Positions 21,552 through 35,400 are shown, numbered from the stretch's first letter. The stretch: 64,000 nt of DNA from Siderastrea siderea (GCA_964030785.1 OZ034971.1:14521679-14585678); one strand, 5' to 3'. The notes: a model not told the origin generated them from the sequence alone. Made by a program: numbers and translations.

Positions 21552-23488
21552 TCAAATGGTCTTCTGGCAAAGAAGTCCGCGGGGTCCTCCATGCCCGCAT
21601 AGCAAATCATTCCACGCTCCTGCCTTTCCCGCTCCTGCTTGTTTTCCATACATGTGGCCACAATCCTCGCGTGCTCCCCGATAGTTGTTTGGTTCCCCGA
21701 TGTACCAGTTCTGATAGTGCCCTTCTAGCGGAGTGCCGTCAACCCAGTAGAACTTCGAGTCAGCCTTTCGCTGGAGACCAATCCACACACCCCACACTGT
21801 GAGTTTGTCCTGCTTTTTTACCAGGTCGAAAATGAAGCTCTGTTGCTGGGCTGATGTGATTACGGCAAGATCTGCTCCCATTTTCTGACACTCTCGCCGA
21901 GCAGCGCTCCATACCAGGCGGCGAGAATCGTCGATATAATAACATGAATCTCCATGAGCAACCCAGCCAGCTGGACAACCTGCAGAACGTGAAAAAGTTA
22001 AATATAAAAAAGAATCATGACGTAAGGAATAAACCTGTTTTAGTCTTGAGGCTTTCAACCACCTTTCTTTCTCACAGAGTCAAGCCGAGAAAGATGGGAT
22101 GCTCATGAAGTGAATTTCAAACTTTGTACGAGGTTTGTGACTGTGATGGTAAGCAAATCTTGACCTATTCGAGAAAAAGTGACCACCATATAAACGTCTG
22201 TGTGAAAAAGGAAGAAAGATTCACTTGGTTATTTTCATTTCAGCTCTATGCGGCATTAACAATTACAAGTTGAGCTCGTTAATTCAAGCCGAACTGCAAA
22301 ATTTATGAAAGCTACGCAAGTGGATTGTTATACTCGTGATATAAATTAAGACATCGGCGGTCTTGCATATCCTGCATACAGGCTATTTTCCTATATTTCC
22401 CTTTCTTCTATTTCAAGCAAGAGAAATAGGAAGCCGGTCTGCACCCAGGCTAGTCTCTCGTGAGCTGAGTTTTAAATTCTTTGAATTTCTTTCTCCACAT
22501 ACCTTTGCAACGTCGAGCTTTCGCGGACAGTTCATCAAGTTGTCTCAGAACTACATGAACCGTTCCTTTAATCTTTGTTATGTCTTCCTTCAACTCTTCC
22601 CCCAGACTCTTTCCATTGCTTGCGTCATTCTCTTTGGCAAAGGAGCCTGCAGACATGTTTTGAAGTGATTCTGAGAAAAACAACACGATTATCATCACTT
22701 TTAATTCACCAATATATAATTCAAGACTTATGACCACTTTTGCACGACTGGGTTTTGAAGTATTTCCCATTAGGACCCTTATTCCCCACTGTTCCTCGTA
22801 ATTTTTGCTTGCCTCGCCAGTTTTTTCCACTCCCAACTAGAGAGCCGGATCACAGGCAACTTTTATACCTAACTTTGACTAAGGCACTTAGTGACAGTTA
22901 CAAGGATTCTCCACCCAGGCTTTGGGAGCGGTGGGTAACCACTTGAAAATTACTTATGGGGACACTTCGTGATGCTTACACTCGTGGGCTTGTATTCGAG
23001 CATGATGGGTCTGGGGAGAGCATCCTTTCGAATATCGCTAATGGGGAGAATTCGTCACGCTCACATGAAGTATGTTGCGACGTTTGACCGATCGAAGTCG
23101 AGTCTCATAGTTATAAAAAAAAGAACCTGTCCCACAGACTACCCACTAAAATTCCTGTTCACAGGTTACCGCAAATGTTCAGGAGAAATAGATGAGTTCT
23201 TCAAAAAGCCCAGAAAACTCAGTTATCAACCTAGAAATTAGCCTATATGTGGCGAATTGTTACGTAGGTTTGGCAGATTCTCGAGAAATCAAGGGCAAAA
23301 CAACAAAAATTCCTTTTCATTCAGTGAAACCCAGTGCCTTTTCACTGTAAAACTGTAAAGTAAACCCTATTTTTACTTCTTTTACGCTTCTTACCAATTT
23401 CCCTCGAGTGCTTTACGGGCTCCTTAGCCATCATCGCTACTGGTAACATCAAAACAAGAAGGAGGAAAACTGTTTCCTTGATGGCCAT
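21552..23488 (-). CDS. secreted C-type lectin
   Basis: There are three coding exons on the - strand: 23395-23488, 22503-22670 and 21552-21979 (690 nt, 229 aa). Both introns are GT-AG and phase 1, so exon 2 is a symmetrical 1-1 module. Exon 1 encodes a signal peptide, 'MAIKETVFLLLVLMLPVAMM', and a short basic linker. Exon 2 encodes about 56 residues with a heptad-like 'LGEELKEDITKIKG' stretch that may form a coiled-coil neck. Exon 3 encodes a full CTLD from about residue 88: 'GCPAGWVAHGDSCYY' (long-form extra Cys pair), 'VWIGL', calcium-site 'EPN' and 'WND', and conserved late cysteines. EPN suggests mannose-type sugar specificity. Secreted CTLDs in cnidarians are often linked to microbe or symbiont recognition; that role here is inference. 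Confidence 0.92.
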
Positions 23489-24035
23489 TTCCAGTTCTGG
23501 TTAGAAAAACAACAAAGATCACGACTCGTTAGTTCTCAATTTATCACTGATGATTAAGGGAAGTTTGTTTCGAGTGAACGATTACCGATTAGTGAACTCG
23601 TTTACTGAACGAATACATGGTCGCCTACTGAGCAGACCGGTTTAGTTGGGATCGCAAATCAGTCAATGATCCTTGAATGACTGATGTCTAATTCTTATAG
23701 ACCACCTTCAAATAGAGTAACATTGAATTAGCCTGTATTTACCTGGAAATCGTAGTTCTCATGTACGTCAGAATGACACCACTGTTGATTTTTTCGGTAT
23801 GAAAGCAGACCAAAACCTGCGAAAGGTGAATATGCAGACAGTTAGAATAAAGCTTAGGTCCAATTCACAATTTACTCCACAACTTACCTGGACTAACGCT
23901 GATGCTCCACTGCTGCCTGAACAACGAAAACTCTGATTTATGAAGTAACAGGTGTGGTTAATACTGACATGTTACTCTGCTATTGATTGCCGAAGACGTC
24001 ATTTGTTGTACAGCGGCAACGTTCATGAAATATGA
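23489..24035. other. lectin gene 5' flank
   Basis: Two good antisense splice donors (CCAG then GTAAAT near 23750, and CCAG then GTAAGT near 23888) suggest 5' untranslated exons of the lectin gene. Neither the exon starts nor a promoter could be fixed. Confidence 0.3.
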
Positions 24036-24740
24036 CAGGATGTTCAAGGTTCAAACGACACTAGCGATGAAAAATTACAGGATGTTCAAGGTTAAAACGA
24101 CACTGGCGATGAAAAATTACAGGATGTTCAAGGTTTAGAAGAAAACAAAATAACCATGGATTCGCATCGATCTGTCCACCTGTGAAAGTGAACAAATTGT
24201 GCACGCGCACGCGCTTTAGGGTGAAATATTCCCTGATCAGTATCGTGTTAGTACAGGGAAATATAATCACGTTCCACTTTTTTGCAGGTTTATGGACCAA
24301 TATTCTCCAAATAAGGAATTTTTCTCTAATTTGCCAGGAAATGGGATATAAAGTACAAATAACATAAAACATTTTTTACGAACTTTTTCAAGAACAAATA
24401 TAACACAATGCAGTCAATTCGTGTACGGTCTATCTTCTAGCGGTCCATATAGAAAAAATCCAACCGCTCAAGAAAGCAATCAGAAAACTTTATTCATCAT
24501 TGACCGGTTCACCTGTATAATGACATTTTTTTTTACCTCAGATCGATGCTGTTATTTTCCCCTTACGTACTTGCATATTTTTATCACTTTTACAGGAAGA
24601 CTGACCGATCCGTTTCGATAGATACTTTGTTTTCCTCCTAACCTTGAAGAACCTGTAACATTTCATCGCCATTGCCGTTTAACCCTGAACATCCTGCAAT
24701 AAGTCATCGCCATTTGTCATTCTGTAATCCTGAATACTAA
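24036..24740. mobile_element. foldback element with 42-bp tandem terminal repeats
   Basis: The left end has three copies of a 42-bp unit at 24036, 24078 and 24120 (each starts CAGGATGTTCAAGGTT). The right end (24641-24720) has about two inverted copies. Inward, 'gatctgtccacctgtgaaag' (24169) mirrors the complement of 'cttttacaggaagactgacc' (24588). No ORF. Confidence 0.7.
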
Positions 24741-25824
24741 ACTGAAACCAACCACCACACGTTAATGACTCTTACTAGAATATCTCTGCATGTCGAAAAC
24801 TATGAAGCCCCACACAGACCCCACCCCCCCCCCCCCCACCCACCTCAAACCTCCCAACAGTCAAGGTTGTGTTTATAACAAGGGTGCCAGATTATTACAA
24901 AGTTCACTAATACAACCTGGGCATTGTTTACATTGCACTTTCTACCGTAAGCTGTTTGAGTCACCTTTCGTTGGTAGTACAATTGGTATTTCATCTCAGT
25001 GTTTTCTTTGTTACCCACTAAGACATTGGCAGTATTCACTGATATCTATGAGGCTTGTAGCATTTGCCATATCCTTGAGCACAAGAAGCAACACCAGGGG
25101 ATTAAGTCAGCACTCTCCAGTGGTTGAACACAAAAAAGTCTTTGCTGGCTTTCAAAAAGAAAATGATCACGACGATATCACTGCGGCTAGCGTGGCAAGA
25201 GACAAGTTTTTCAGAGTACAGCCGACAGAAAATGGTTGTTTACAGTGTATGAGTCGTCAGGAGATTCGAAGAATTTGACGGCATCACCCACCTCGAAACG
25301 GGACTTCAAACACAACTTTTGATTTAGAATTGTTAACCTGATAATTTTTGAGTTTAAAAATGTTATTAAAGAACTGGGTATCCGAATACGACCATGATTG
25401 ATCTGCTACGACCCTGGTGAACTAAATGAAAGAGATGAGATTATGCAAGCACAAACAGCGTGAAATAACAGAATGTTCCATACAAAGAAGAACATTAAAT
25501 CCCCATAAAAATGGATTGAGCTCTCTTCTTGGATGAAGTTCAATTATGCAAGCAAGAACCAGTGTGAACAGGATAAAAATAATCTCAAGTAGCCAAAGTA
25601 CATAAAAAAGAGAGCACTATTCCTCAATACGAACTGAACAAGCTGATTCTAATAGCCTATGAGTACATGAGTGCAAAACGAGCTCGAAGCTCGCTTTTCT
25701 GATGCGCACTTACTGCGGGCTTGCTTGGGAACTTATTTCATTCAGGCGGTAATTTATATAAAAGCAATGAAGTCACTTCGTGAGCAGTTCATTACATCTT
25801 AGCTTAGTTTGAAGCGCTCAATCA
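24741..25824. other. repeat-flanked DNA, nothing recognised
   Basis: About 1.1 kb between two copies of the 42-bp-repeat element end. Includes a poly-C tract at about 24824-24837. The longest frame (24790-25278) matches nothing I recognise and is not taken as a gene. Confidence 0.4.
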
Positions 25825-26195
25825 TTGGCAATCAGAAAACGTTTTCATCATTGACCGGTTTAGCCTCATAATAACATATTTTGCCTAAAGCCGATGTCGT
25901 AACTTTACTGTGCTTGCATAATTTTTATCACTTTTACAGGAAGACTGATCGATCGGTTTATATGAATATTTCGTGTTCTTCTCACACTTGAACATCCTGT
26001 AATATTTCATTGCCGGTGTCGTTTTAGCCTTGAACATCCTGTAATATTTCATCGCCAGTGTCGTTTTAACCTTTAATATCCTGTAATATTTCATCACCGT
26101 TGTCGTTTTAACCTTGAACATCCTAGGCTGTAATATTTCCTCGTCGTTGTCGTTTAAACTATGAACATCCTACAATATTTCCTCGCCATTTGTCA
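25825..26195. mobile_element. second copy of the 42-bp-repeat element end
   Basis: 25828-25975 is a direct copy of 24475-24630 ('tcatcattgaccggtt' near 25847 and 24497; 'acttttacaggaagactga' in both). It is followed by about five 42-bp units (25985-26195, each with 'gaacatcctgtaatatttc' or a variant). Only one end is present; the partner inverted end was not found nearby. Confidence 0.7.
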
Positions 26196-26367
26196 TTGTT
26201 ACGAAATACCCGAGAGATCTAGTAGTGATCGTTATTCGAATTTCTCTTTAAGAAAAACTAAGTCTGTCCCCGTTTAGGACAAATGAAAAAAACACTTTCT
26301 TTTGTTTTACGCAATTTTTTTTAGAGACCGACAAACGTCTCCGAACTGCTGAATGAGCCATCATAAA

Positions 26368-27700
26368 TTAAGGTGGCTCGATTAGGTTTTTGAGTGACGA
26401 TCGGCCTTTCAACTTTGAGCAACTAGTGTAACACAGTGAACAATCCAATAAAAAAATCGATCGTTACTGCTGTCCTAGAGAAAGATGAAAGATTTAAATG
26501 AGGTAAGTTTCATCGAAATCGGAATTACCACAGGAACGTAATGACGTCATCCCCTATTTTACATGAGAGCCAATTACTTGTCATCAAGGGATAATTCTGG
26601 GAAACGCTCGACTGGATCTTCGACCTGAGATATTTGTATTCATGTTTGCAAATTTCAAGAATTTCTATGAGAGGGATTTCGAGAAATTCTCGGGTGAAGT
26701 CTTATTAAGGTGTTAAAAAGCAACAGAATCAAAACAATTTTGAACTGTTATTGAAAAGTATGTCCACAACGGCTTGATTAAGGAACATTATGGTTTTAAA
26801 TGAATATGATATGATCTAATTACTTTGTGTGAAAATTTCGGGGAAATTGTCTCATTTGATTTTTTAGAAGCGTTGGCTTGAATATGAACTGGTTTAGCGT
26901 GTTTCGGCTTTCTTAAATCAAACATTGACCCTACAATTAATATTCAAAACAATCCCCGAGTTTCAAATTCATTGAAAAGTTATAAGGTTCCCAATTTTAA
27001 GCCTAAACTCAGGAGAATATTGACTGAATTTTACGCCAGTGGCTTGTTTCTCGTATTATGCATCTCCATTTTTTCGAATCTGCCTGCAGTTGTACATTTC
27101 AGTACATCATGAATTCATATAACGCTTGATTGCCATTCGAAGATGTTCCGAAAACGTGCTAATCGACCAGGTCAGTTTGGACACTGAGATTAGTAGTGAG
27201 CGCAAACCCCAAGGTTAGCAGGAAGCGCAAATCTTGGCAAATGCCGAAGGTAAACAGTGAGTGCAACGGAAAGCTGCTGCATGTACTGTGGTCAGTCAGT
27301 GTTCAGACAGATCTTTATGGCAAGGAGTCAACGAAGATTTTAATGGGGTCAGTAGATGTGGGTCTCTCTGAATTTTATCCCAATCTTAGCACTTTTTCGG
27401 AGCATCTTCGAAAAACAATCAAGCGTTTATATATCAATTCATGGTGTACTGACTTTAGTTTACAAACGCACGCCGATTAGAACCAATGGAGATGCATAAT
27501 GAGAACAACAGGCCACTTGCGTGAAAATCAGTCCAATATTTTCCTGGGGTTGTATTCAATATTGATAATTCTCCTTGAGAGCTAAGTTCTCATCTACTAC
27601 TTTTTAATCATAAACATTTTAGTACGTGTAGAGTCAATTTTCGATTAAAAAAGCCGAGTAACACGCTAAACCAGATCATATTCACGCCAACTTTTCCCGA
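26368..27700. mobile_element. truncated copy of the long-palindrome TTAA element
   Basis: Begins TTAAGGTGGCTCGATTAGG and aligns over more than 1.2 kb with the complete element at 34060-35990. Similarity stops near 27700, inside the second arm, so the right terminus is missing. The central unique segment (about 27160-27420) lies in the opposite orientation relative to the other copy, as expected if the element inserted the other way round. Confidence 0.85.
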
Positions 27701-27929
27701 AAACGGTCTATGTCATCTTGTCAAATGCAGCTAAAAGTTGTTACCTGTAGTGATTGAAAGATTTTATAGTCGCCGACGACTGTGGAGGAGTGAATTCACA
27801 CAAGCGCACTGTAACGAACGTGGGTATGAGGCAATTTCAGCAGAAACAACAAATTTGACCGAAATTGCCTTGATTCCTCGCAAATGACTAAAAATATCCG
27901 TTGTAAGACTAATTCTGTAAATGGTTTGA

Positions 27930-28390
27930 ACCCAGAGTCATCCGGGTGAGTTTAATCCTGAGAAGTACTGTTTGCGGTGGCATTGACTGACGTTTCGACA
28001 ACCTGAGTTAAGTGAATTGTCAGAGTAAAGTGAATTGTGAATCGTCAGTACACTGTCCTGATTGGTCGACGATTTCGCGATGTTATTGGCTCTCGGTCAG
28101 TTAAGCCGTGACTGGCACTCTGCTAAATGCGTTACCTACAGTACGGACCACTATCAACGAATCACTCTGGAAAGCTGGTTTATAGTAACCTAGAACAAAC
28201 ACTACTGAACCGTTGCATTAACTACCTGCACCTTACGAACAACTTATTGACGACTGAGCCTGACAAGCCAGTCAAACAATAGACAAACCGACTAATTTTA
28301 CTAACAATGGACCAACGGACATTTGACTAAGAAAAGACGGATCAAAACGAACCAATCACGTTTTAAAGTCTACACAGCCAAAAACGTAAC
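27930..28390. repeat. dispersed repeat, second copy at about 31645-31940
   Basis: Contains 'ctctggaaagctggtt' followed by 'agaacaaacac' and 'tgaaccg', matching 31705-31760 with moderate divergence. The upstream part has 'tgactgacgtttcgacaacc', which I recall as a common coral interspersed repeat. No coding content. Confidence 0.5.
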
Positions 28391-29404
28391 AGCTTAACTG
28401 AAAGACGACCAATAACATCACGATTTCGAGGTAGTAGTGCTCTTTACTCTCCATTGGAAAGTAACTGTCGTAATTTGACAGTTCTCGGAATTCTTCATCA
28501 TCCAATATTTCCCAAATTGGAGAGCATGTAGTCCCACTATACACATACTAATTAATTAACAAGTTTATACTATATTTTCGTCAGCATTCGTATAATGATA
28601 ATGTACGGTGTCGTAGTCGTTCGCACTCGGTAACACGAGCATTTCTGAGATTAACTGGGAAGAAGCTGAAAAGATTCAAAATGGCTGGTTCCAAAGAAAA
28701 TAAAAATAAAAATGAAAAGCACAGCTAAAGTGGTTCCGTTTACGAATAAAGGCTTGATTTTGATTTCCCGCAAGTTCCAATTCCTTTTAGTTTAGTTATA
28801 ATTCTGTAGGTTTGGCTTCTTTACAACTTTTTTTTGATTGAATGACAGTCAAGATTTTGTCAGTGAACAAAGGGGCACCGAACAAATCCCTCTCGGTGAA
28901 TTCGAGAAAAACGACCCTGTAGTTAGTTACAATGTATATATTTATTACATTTCAGCATCTTTCCTTTATTCTAACTTCGATTTTCCAGGGAATTTTAGTG
29001 AAATACAGCGGGGAAAACTAACAACTGAATATGACTAAAATTAAAATTTAAAGTTAAAATAGACTTGTGCTCATGTGGTTCTTTACGAATCAAGACTTTG
29101 CATCGACTTCAAAGTTCACAATCTTTAGGACTCCTGTTAGCAGTTTGAAAGTTGGCTGGCCCAGGTGCGTGTTTCTCGAAAGCCCTGAAAAGGTTTCAGC
29201 CCCGAAAAGCCATTCGTAAAAAGATATGAAGCACTCATTCTACAAAGCTGTTATTTTAGATGTTCTTTAAGATAGATGAGAAATGCTTAATTAATAGCAA
29301 AGTTTTATGGCTAGAAACTTCTCTGTTTACAAGATACAGTGTGAATTATCGTGCCCGAAATTGAGCGAAAAGTTTCGGGACTTTTGAGAAACGTGCGCCA
29401 GCCC
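28391..29404. other. region downstream of GPCR gene 1
   Basis: About 1 kb likely to include the 3' UTR of the receptor on the - strand; AATAAA on that strand occurs near 28966. Otherwise nothing recognised. Confidence 0.4.
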
Positions 29405-32400
29405 TCATTGTGACGTCATCTTCTCGGCTTTTATTCTGTGCGACTCCGGACGCGTCGAACCGCACGTGCCGTAATTTATGTTGCAATATATGGTTGCTGA
29501 ACTCTGCTGTTTCTGTGGCTTCTTCAGTTTCTTGGGTTCGTTGCAGACTCCATAACCCCTGAAAGCTTCACGAATGTTTTTTGGCAGGTTCTCTCTTAGT
29601 CCGATAAGCTCATCAGTTTGACCAATAAGGGGACAGCTTTTTCTTGCTATAAACATCCGTCTTGCTAAGGGAGGGGGTCTGGTAGAGAGCGCGTTTTCCA
29701 GGTGGATCACTTCCTCAAAAGTCATCTCGCTCTGAAAAGACAAGCGTTTTTCGGCCTGCAGGTCTCCTATTCCGGAATCAGAAGATTCAAGCATTCGCGG
29801 CTGAACCTGATCATTGATGGACCGGCTGCGAATATAGGAATCCATGTCATGCGTTCTTCTGAAGGTTCCTGTTGACGAGCGCTCTCTGGGACCAAGAAAC
29901 TGTGTGGAGTTTTTGCGTACTGTCTGTTTTGTTTGTTTGCTGTTCAAGGAGGTGATCACGTGTTTGGTCACGTGTTTCGGCGAGGCAACTGGAGAAACGA
30001 AGTTTGCTGAGTTGGAGGAGTGGTGGCCACAGCATGGTTTGGAGTGAAGGACAGACTCGGAATCCTTCCTCTAAACAAAACAAGAACAGTATTTCGTCAC
30101 TTAGATGAGTCTCCACGAAATTTACCGTTTATGGCTCCCGAATGACAAACTCAGCCATCTTTATCGCATCACATTCGTACCTGACACGAAGGTATTTCCT
30201 GGCGTCTGATCTCTTTCATCTCAATCATCCCTGGCTGCATCCGTGGTAAGGAACCCTGTGATGGTTCCTGGTTCAATGCAGTGTTTGGAGCAACTATAAA
30301 ACGGAGGTACGATCGAATGATTTTTTCTCTTGACTTTAACCTTATCCAGATCGATTTTTTTTTAAAACGGGAGGGGGGGGAGGGGGGAGGGCTTGGTGGG
30401 GTAGAAAGGAAACCCTAACCTTCTTCTGTAACTCCGAGAGTATTTAAGCTAAGACCGTAATCTTATAGAGTCTATATAGCACATCCAAAAATACTTCTTT
30501 TGAGAATCGAGACACGAGCTAATGACTTCACATAACGTGGGAATTACGTCACTTATTCCAAACGGTCGCCATTTTGAAAACTACGAAAATTGATCAGAAG
30601 TGATCAAATCTAATAAAAGAACACCACAGTTATCTTAAAACTTATACTGGTTAAAATATCACCTAATAAACATGCCCTTTTGTTGTAGTGCCAGTGTTGA
30701 AGTCGGTTTGGTGTATGAACGTACCTGTGCTCAGAGAGGAACTAATAGTCTGGGAAGTAACATCTTCGTCATCACGTGTCCTGCTCAAAAAATCCTGGGA
30801 GGACATGGGCAATTCCCCGGACATGTCCCTATTTCCCCGCTGAAAAAACGAGTAGCATAACAGATTTCAGCTTTTAATGGATAAGAATATGTAGTACACT
30901 AAATTCAGTTTCTTACAATCGCGCGGCATAGACTATATAAAAAATCAGCTGAGGCCCAGACATGAATCAAACCCAAGACCTTCCGTTCACCGTGGGGCGC
31001 TCTAACCCCTGAGCTACTAGAGAATTATGTCAAGCTGGAGTGCTTGCTATGTTCCTGTACGACGATCTGGAGACAACAAAAACAAAACAAACAAACAAAC
31101 AAACAAATAAACAAAGACGACTGAATAGAACCATGATCCTCTGCGCACCGGACATATGCTCCAACCTCTGAGCTACGATTTCCCAACTAGCTTACAATGA
31201 CATCAAGGTTTAATTAACATTATTCATTACACCAGAGCAACGATCCAAGATATCGTGGTGAGTGCCTAGCATACTTAACAGTCTGAAATCGAAGCATGAA
31301 CAATCTCTTATTTCTTATATTATATACAGCGGTTAAATTCTCCAAACTCAAAAACAGTCGTAAATGTACGATGGACACAGCCTTTGCTTTCACTTGGCAG
31401 ATAATGCTGTTTACGTCTCGGAGCCGTCTCAATAAATACCTTTTCACTACTGGACAATTCCTTCTCAGTATGGTTGTTATATTGCCACTGGTACCAGCGC
31501 AGTAGAACCGCTTCACGAACTTCTGAATTAAAGGCGACAAACACCAGAGCTGCAAGGGCTCCCTGGTGAAAAGAGAGCAGAAATGATGTTATTATCAACA
31601 ACAACATTGCCGCACACCACTTATTAACTATGTAATCCGCATAATTTGACTGGGACTCTCCCCACTGTATTATCTACAGTAACTGAGAACATTTACCTAG
31701 GAATTTCTCTGGAAAGCTGGTTAACCAAATTAGAACAGACAACACTTTGAACCGATAACAACAGCTGAGTCACACATACCTGGACCTCTCAAACGATATA
31801 TTGACGACATTTTTTAAGGCTACAACTGAGGCTACTTCCATGGGTGACACTGGCAGCCAGAAAAACGAACAAACGAGTGACTGAACACAAACAAGCCAAT
31901 ACAGAAAAAAGGGTGTCAAAATAACAACACTAAACACTTTTTGCAAACCAGTCACATAATTGACTGGAACTTTAAGGTGTTTTCACGAAGTAGCCAGTGA
32001 ATTCTCTTTGAGGATGGCTTATAGTAGGTAGCGCTTAAGAGAGTTGCTTGACCCAGTTTGCCCGTGATTTAAAATATTACTGACCTGAAGTGGGAAGATC
32101 ACTCGAACGAAGTAATTAAATTCCACATTTCCTCGAGGGACATAAAATATCAGCAAGTATATGACTCCCATCTGTGGAATCAAAATCAGGGTGCCTTTGG
32201 TCGTCTTCCTGTGGACGTTAGAGGTATAAAGGACCCAAGTAAAGCTAAAGGGAGTATAGATTTCATGAAGGCAAAAACATAGTAATCCTCCATGCATTTG
32301 GCTAATCCTTTAAGAGTGTAACCAAACACCAGCAACAAGTGAAATGGTGCAATACCTGAAGATCTGGCCTTCTGGTGTGTTTGTTACCTTCATTTTCCTC

Positions 32401-35400
32401 ACCAACGTGTACAACGCATACACCATGATGCCCAAATTGATCTAGAGGATAGAAAAAGAAGAAACAACCACTATTGAAGATAGATAAGTTTCATGTAAAT
32501 CTGGCTTATCTACGAAACAGGTTATTCAAGGATTCATGAACAAGACTGTTGATTTTTTTTGTTAGGCTGAGATACACTGTATCGTCGGAACGTTATTTTT
32601 GCCGTTTTCCGAGTTTTGGGTTACGCCCTTTCAGAACCCGGCTTAAAAAATACCCAGTATAACCCAAAATTGGTACAAGCTTCGTAACGTCGGTTTCTTC
32701 CCAAAATGTGAAGATCTGTTGTGGTTTAAAATGTGAGGTCAATTGGATGAAAACTGAGAAAGCTGTTCCTGGCCTTTGCCCATGAAAAAAAGAGAGTGTC
32801 CTTACCATCAACATAAGCGTCATCGGTCCATACAGAATCATCATGATTACTTCTTGGCCATGAACACTCCAGCAGCTGACAATAAATAAATAGATAAATA
32901 AAAAATTGAATAAATAAATAAATATTAAGATAAATATGAATAATTAATTAATAATTAGGCTACACTGCCAAATTTTCTTTGAGCTGACTATCGCCCATAT
33001 AAAACGTTGCTTTGTTGTAGGAGGCTAAAAGCTGATTGCAATAGGAAACGGCGATATCAAGGTCGATTTTATGAAAAGACAGGAAGAAAGACAAGAAAAG
33101 AAAACAAAAGAAAAGAAAAGAAAACGAAAGAAATTTTGCTTTACAGGACTTAGCACCCGCGACCATTTATCACAGCGTAATCTCGTAACCAGATCTCTCT
33201 TGTGCGCATTGACTGTGGAAGATCTGGGTATGAGATTACCATCAGTGAATAAAGTGTTGATTGAGCCGACCAGATTTGCATATTCGAGCAGTAAAACACA
33301 GCGAATGTCTATGTGATTAGCTGAATGTCTATTTCATTAGCAGAAAAGAACCGGAGCCTGCTAATCAATACTTACCTTGGATCGTTAAGCCCATATACCA
33401 CAACGCTCGTCGGAACGTAAATTATGAATGTCAAGAGAGCTGGAAGACCTGCACATGATACATGGTTTGAAGTTAGTTGGTTTGTTTGACGCCCGTAGGC
33501 TTGGGTTACCTAAGTATCTTTTTCCTTCGATTGGTGGCGGTTTCATGCTCTCCCATGTTTGGCTACTGTTGCATGTTTTCCCTCGCTTAGCACAGGTTGT
33601 GAAAACCCGGCCTCTTATCTTTTTACATATTTGTTGCGTTACTTTCGTTTTCTGTCAACTAATTAGGATTCTATGAGTTTTACCACAAAAAACTGACACT
33701 TGAGACTACATGACTATCAATCATTTTAAACAAATCTTGACAATGAAGTAGTTGCTCCTTTTACTAACCCCATCCAAAGCAAAAGTATCTCCAGAAATAC
33801 GAATTGTAGTCAAATGCTCTGATGAGAAGACGTAGAAAGAAAATTGCTTCATTCATCATCCATGTGACCTCAGCAACGGCAAAATAACGGTTCATTATCC
33901 AGACTCCATTGCAAACCTTCTGCAATGAAATAAGCTGTCAATCAAATCAAGCAAGTTGCACGATCAATTCAAGCATACTGAATGTATTTAACTGCAATGG
34001 TTATAAGGCGTGTCTCGTTGTAGCGTTTTTTCCTTCGCCGTGTACGAACCACTTTCGGTTTAAGGTGGCTCGATCGGGTTTTTGAGTGACGATAGCTCTC
34101 AACTTTGAGCAACTAGCGTACCACAGCGAACAACCCAATAGAAACTCGATCGTTACTGCTGACCTAGAGAAAGATGAAAGTTTTAAATGAGGTAAGTTTC
34201 ATCAAAATCGGAGTTACCATAGCAACGTAATGACGTCATCCCCCATTTTACATGAGAGCCGATTACTTGTCACCAAGAGATAATTCTGGAAAGCGCTCGA
34301 CTGGATCTTCGACCTGACATATTTGTATTCACGTCTGCAAAATTTGAAGAATTTCTATGAGAGCGTTTTCGAGAAATTTTCGGGTGAAGTTTTAGGGTGT
34401 TAAAAAACAACAAAACAAAATAATTTTGATCTGTTATTGAAAAGTATGCCCACAAAGGCTTGATGAAATAACATTTTGGTTTTAAATGAATGTTATATCA
34501 TCTAATTACTTTGTGTGAAAATTTCGGGGAAATCGTTCCATTTGATTTTTAGAAACGTTGACTTGAATATGAACGTGTTTAGTGTGTTACTGGGCTTTTT
34601 TATCAAAACTTGATACTACACTTATTAAAATGGTTATGAATTAAAAAGCGGTAGATGAATTTTTTTATATCTTTGTCCTCAAGGAGAATAATCAATATTC
34701 AATACAATCCCAGCGTTTCAAATTCATTGAAATGTTATAAAGCTGTCAATTTTGAGCCAAAACTCAGGAAAGTATTGGACTGATTTTCACCCCAGTGGCT
34801 TGTTGCTCTCATTATGCATCTCCATTGTTTTGAATCGGCGTGCAATTGTAAATTTCACTACATCATGAATTCATATAACGCTTGATTGCTTTCCGAAGAT
34901 GTTTCGAAAACGTGCTGAGACTGGGATAAGATTGGGGGAGACCCACGTCTACTGACCTGTTTAAATTTTTCGTTGACTCCTTGCCATAAAAATGTGGAAC
35001 ACTGACTGAGCACAGCAGCTTTCCGTTTGCGCTCTCTGTTAACCGAAGTTTGCGCTTACTGCTAACCTTGAGGTTTGCACTCACTGCTGTGAGCGTGTCC
35101 ATTGTTATTGTAATGCTGACCTGGTACATTAGCACGTTTTTCGGAACATCTTCGGAAAGCAATCAAGCGTTATATGAATTCATGATGTACTGAAATCTAC
35201 AATTGCACGCCTATTGGAAACAATGGAGATGCATAATAAGAACAACAAGCCACTGGCGTAAAATTCAGTCCAATAATTTCCTAAGTTTAGGCTTTAAATT
35301 GATAGCCTTACAACGTTTCAATGAGTTTGAGACTCGGGGATTGTATTGAATATCGATTATTCTCCTTGAAAGCAAAGTTTTAAAAAAATTCATCTACCGC

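Noticed and set aside
22450..22836. 128-codon antisense frame read as a single gene
   Set aside because: Only 22503-22670 is exonic; it is flanked by an acceptor and a donor and joins the lectin exons in phase.
22720..23180. Second copy of the 2000-2175 MITE
   Set aside because: 'gagccggatcacaggc' (22841) and 'ctgttcacaggtta' (23156) resemble its ends, but the ends are in the wrong relation and the interior does not match.
24790..25278. 162-codon + strand frame
   Set aside because: Begins in a poly-C tract, lies between repeat copies and matches no known domain.
29847..30116. Antisense 89-codon frame over receptor tail exon
   Set aside because: It is an alternative frame of the last exon of GPCR gene 1; the spliced frame fits the phase.
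30952..31190. Two functional tRNA genes
   Set aside because: Box A and box B are present but acceptor and anticodon stems do not pair cleanly, and one has a simple-repeat tail as in SINEs.
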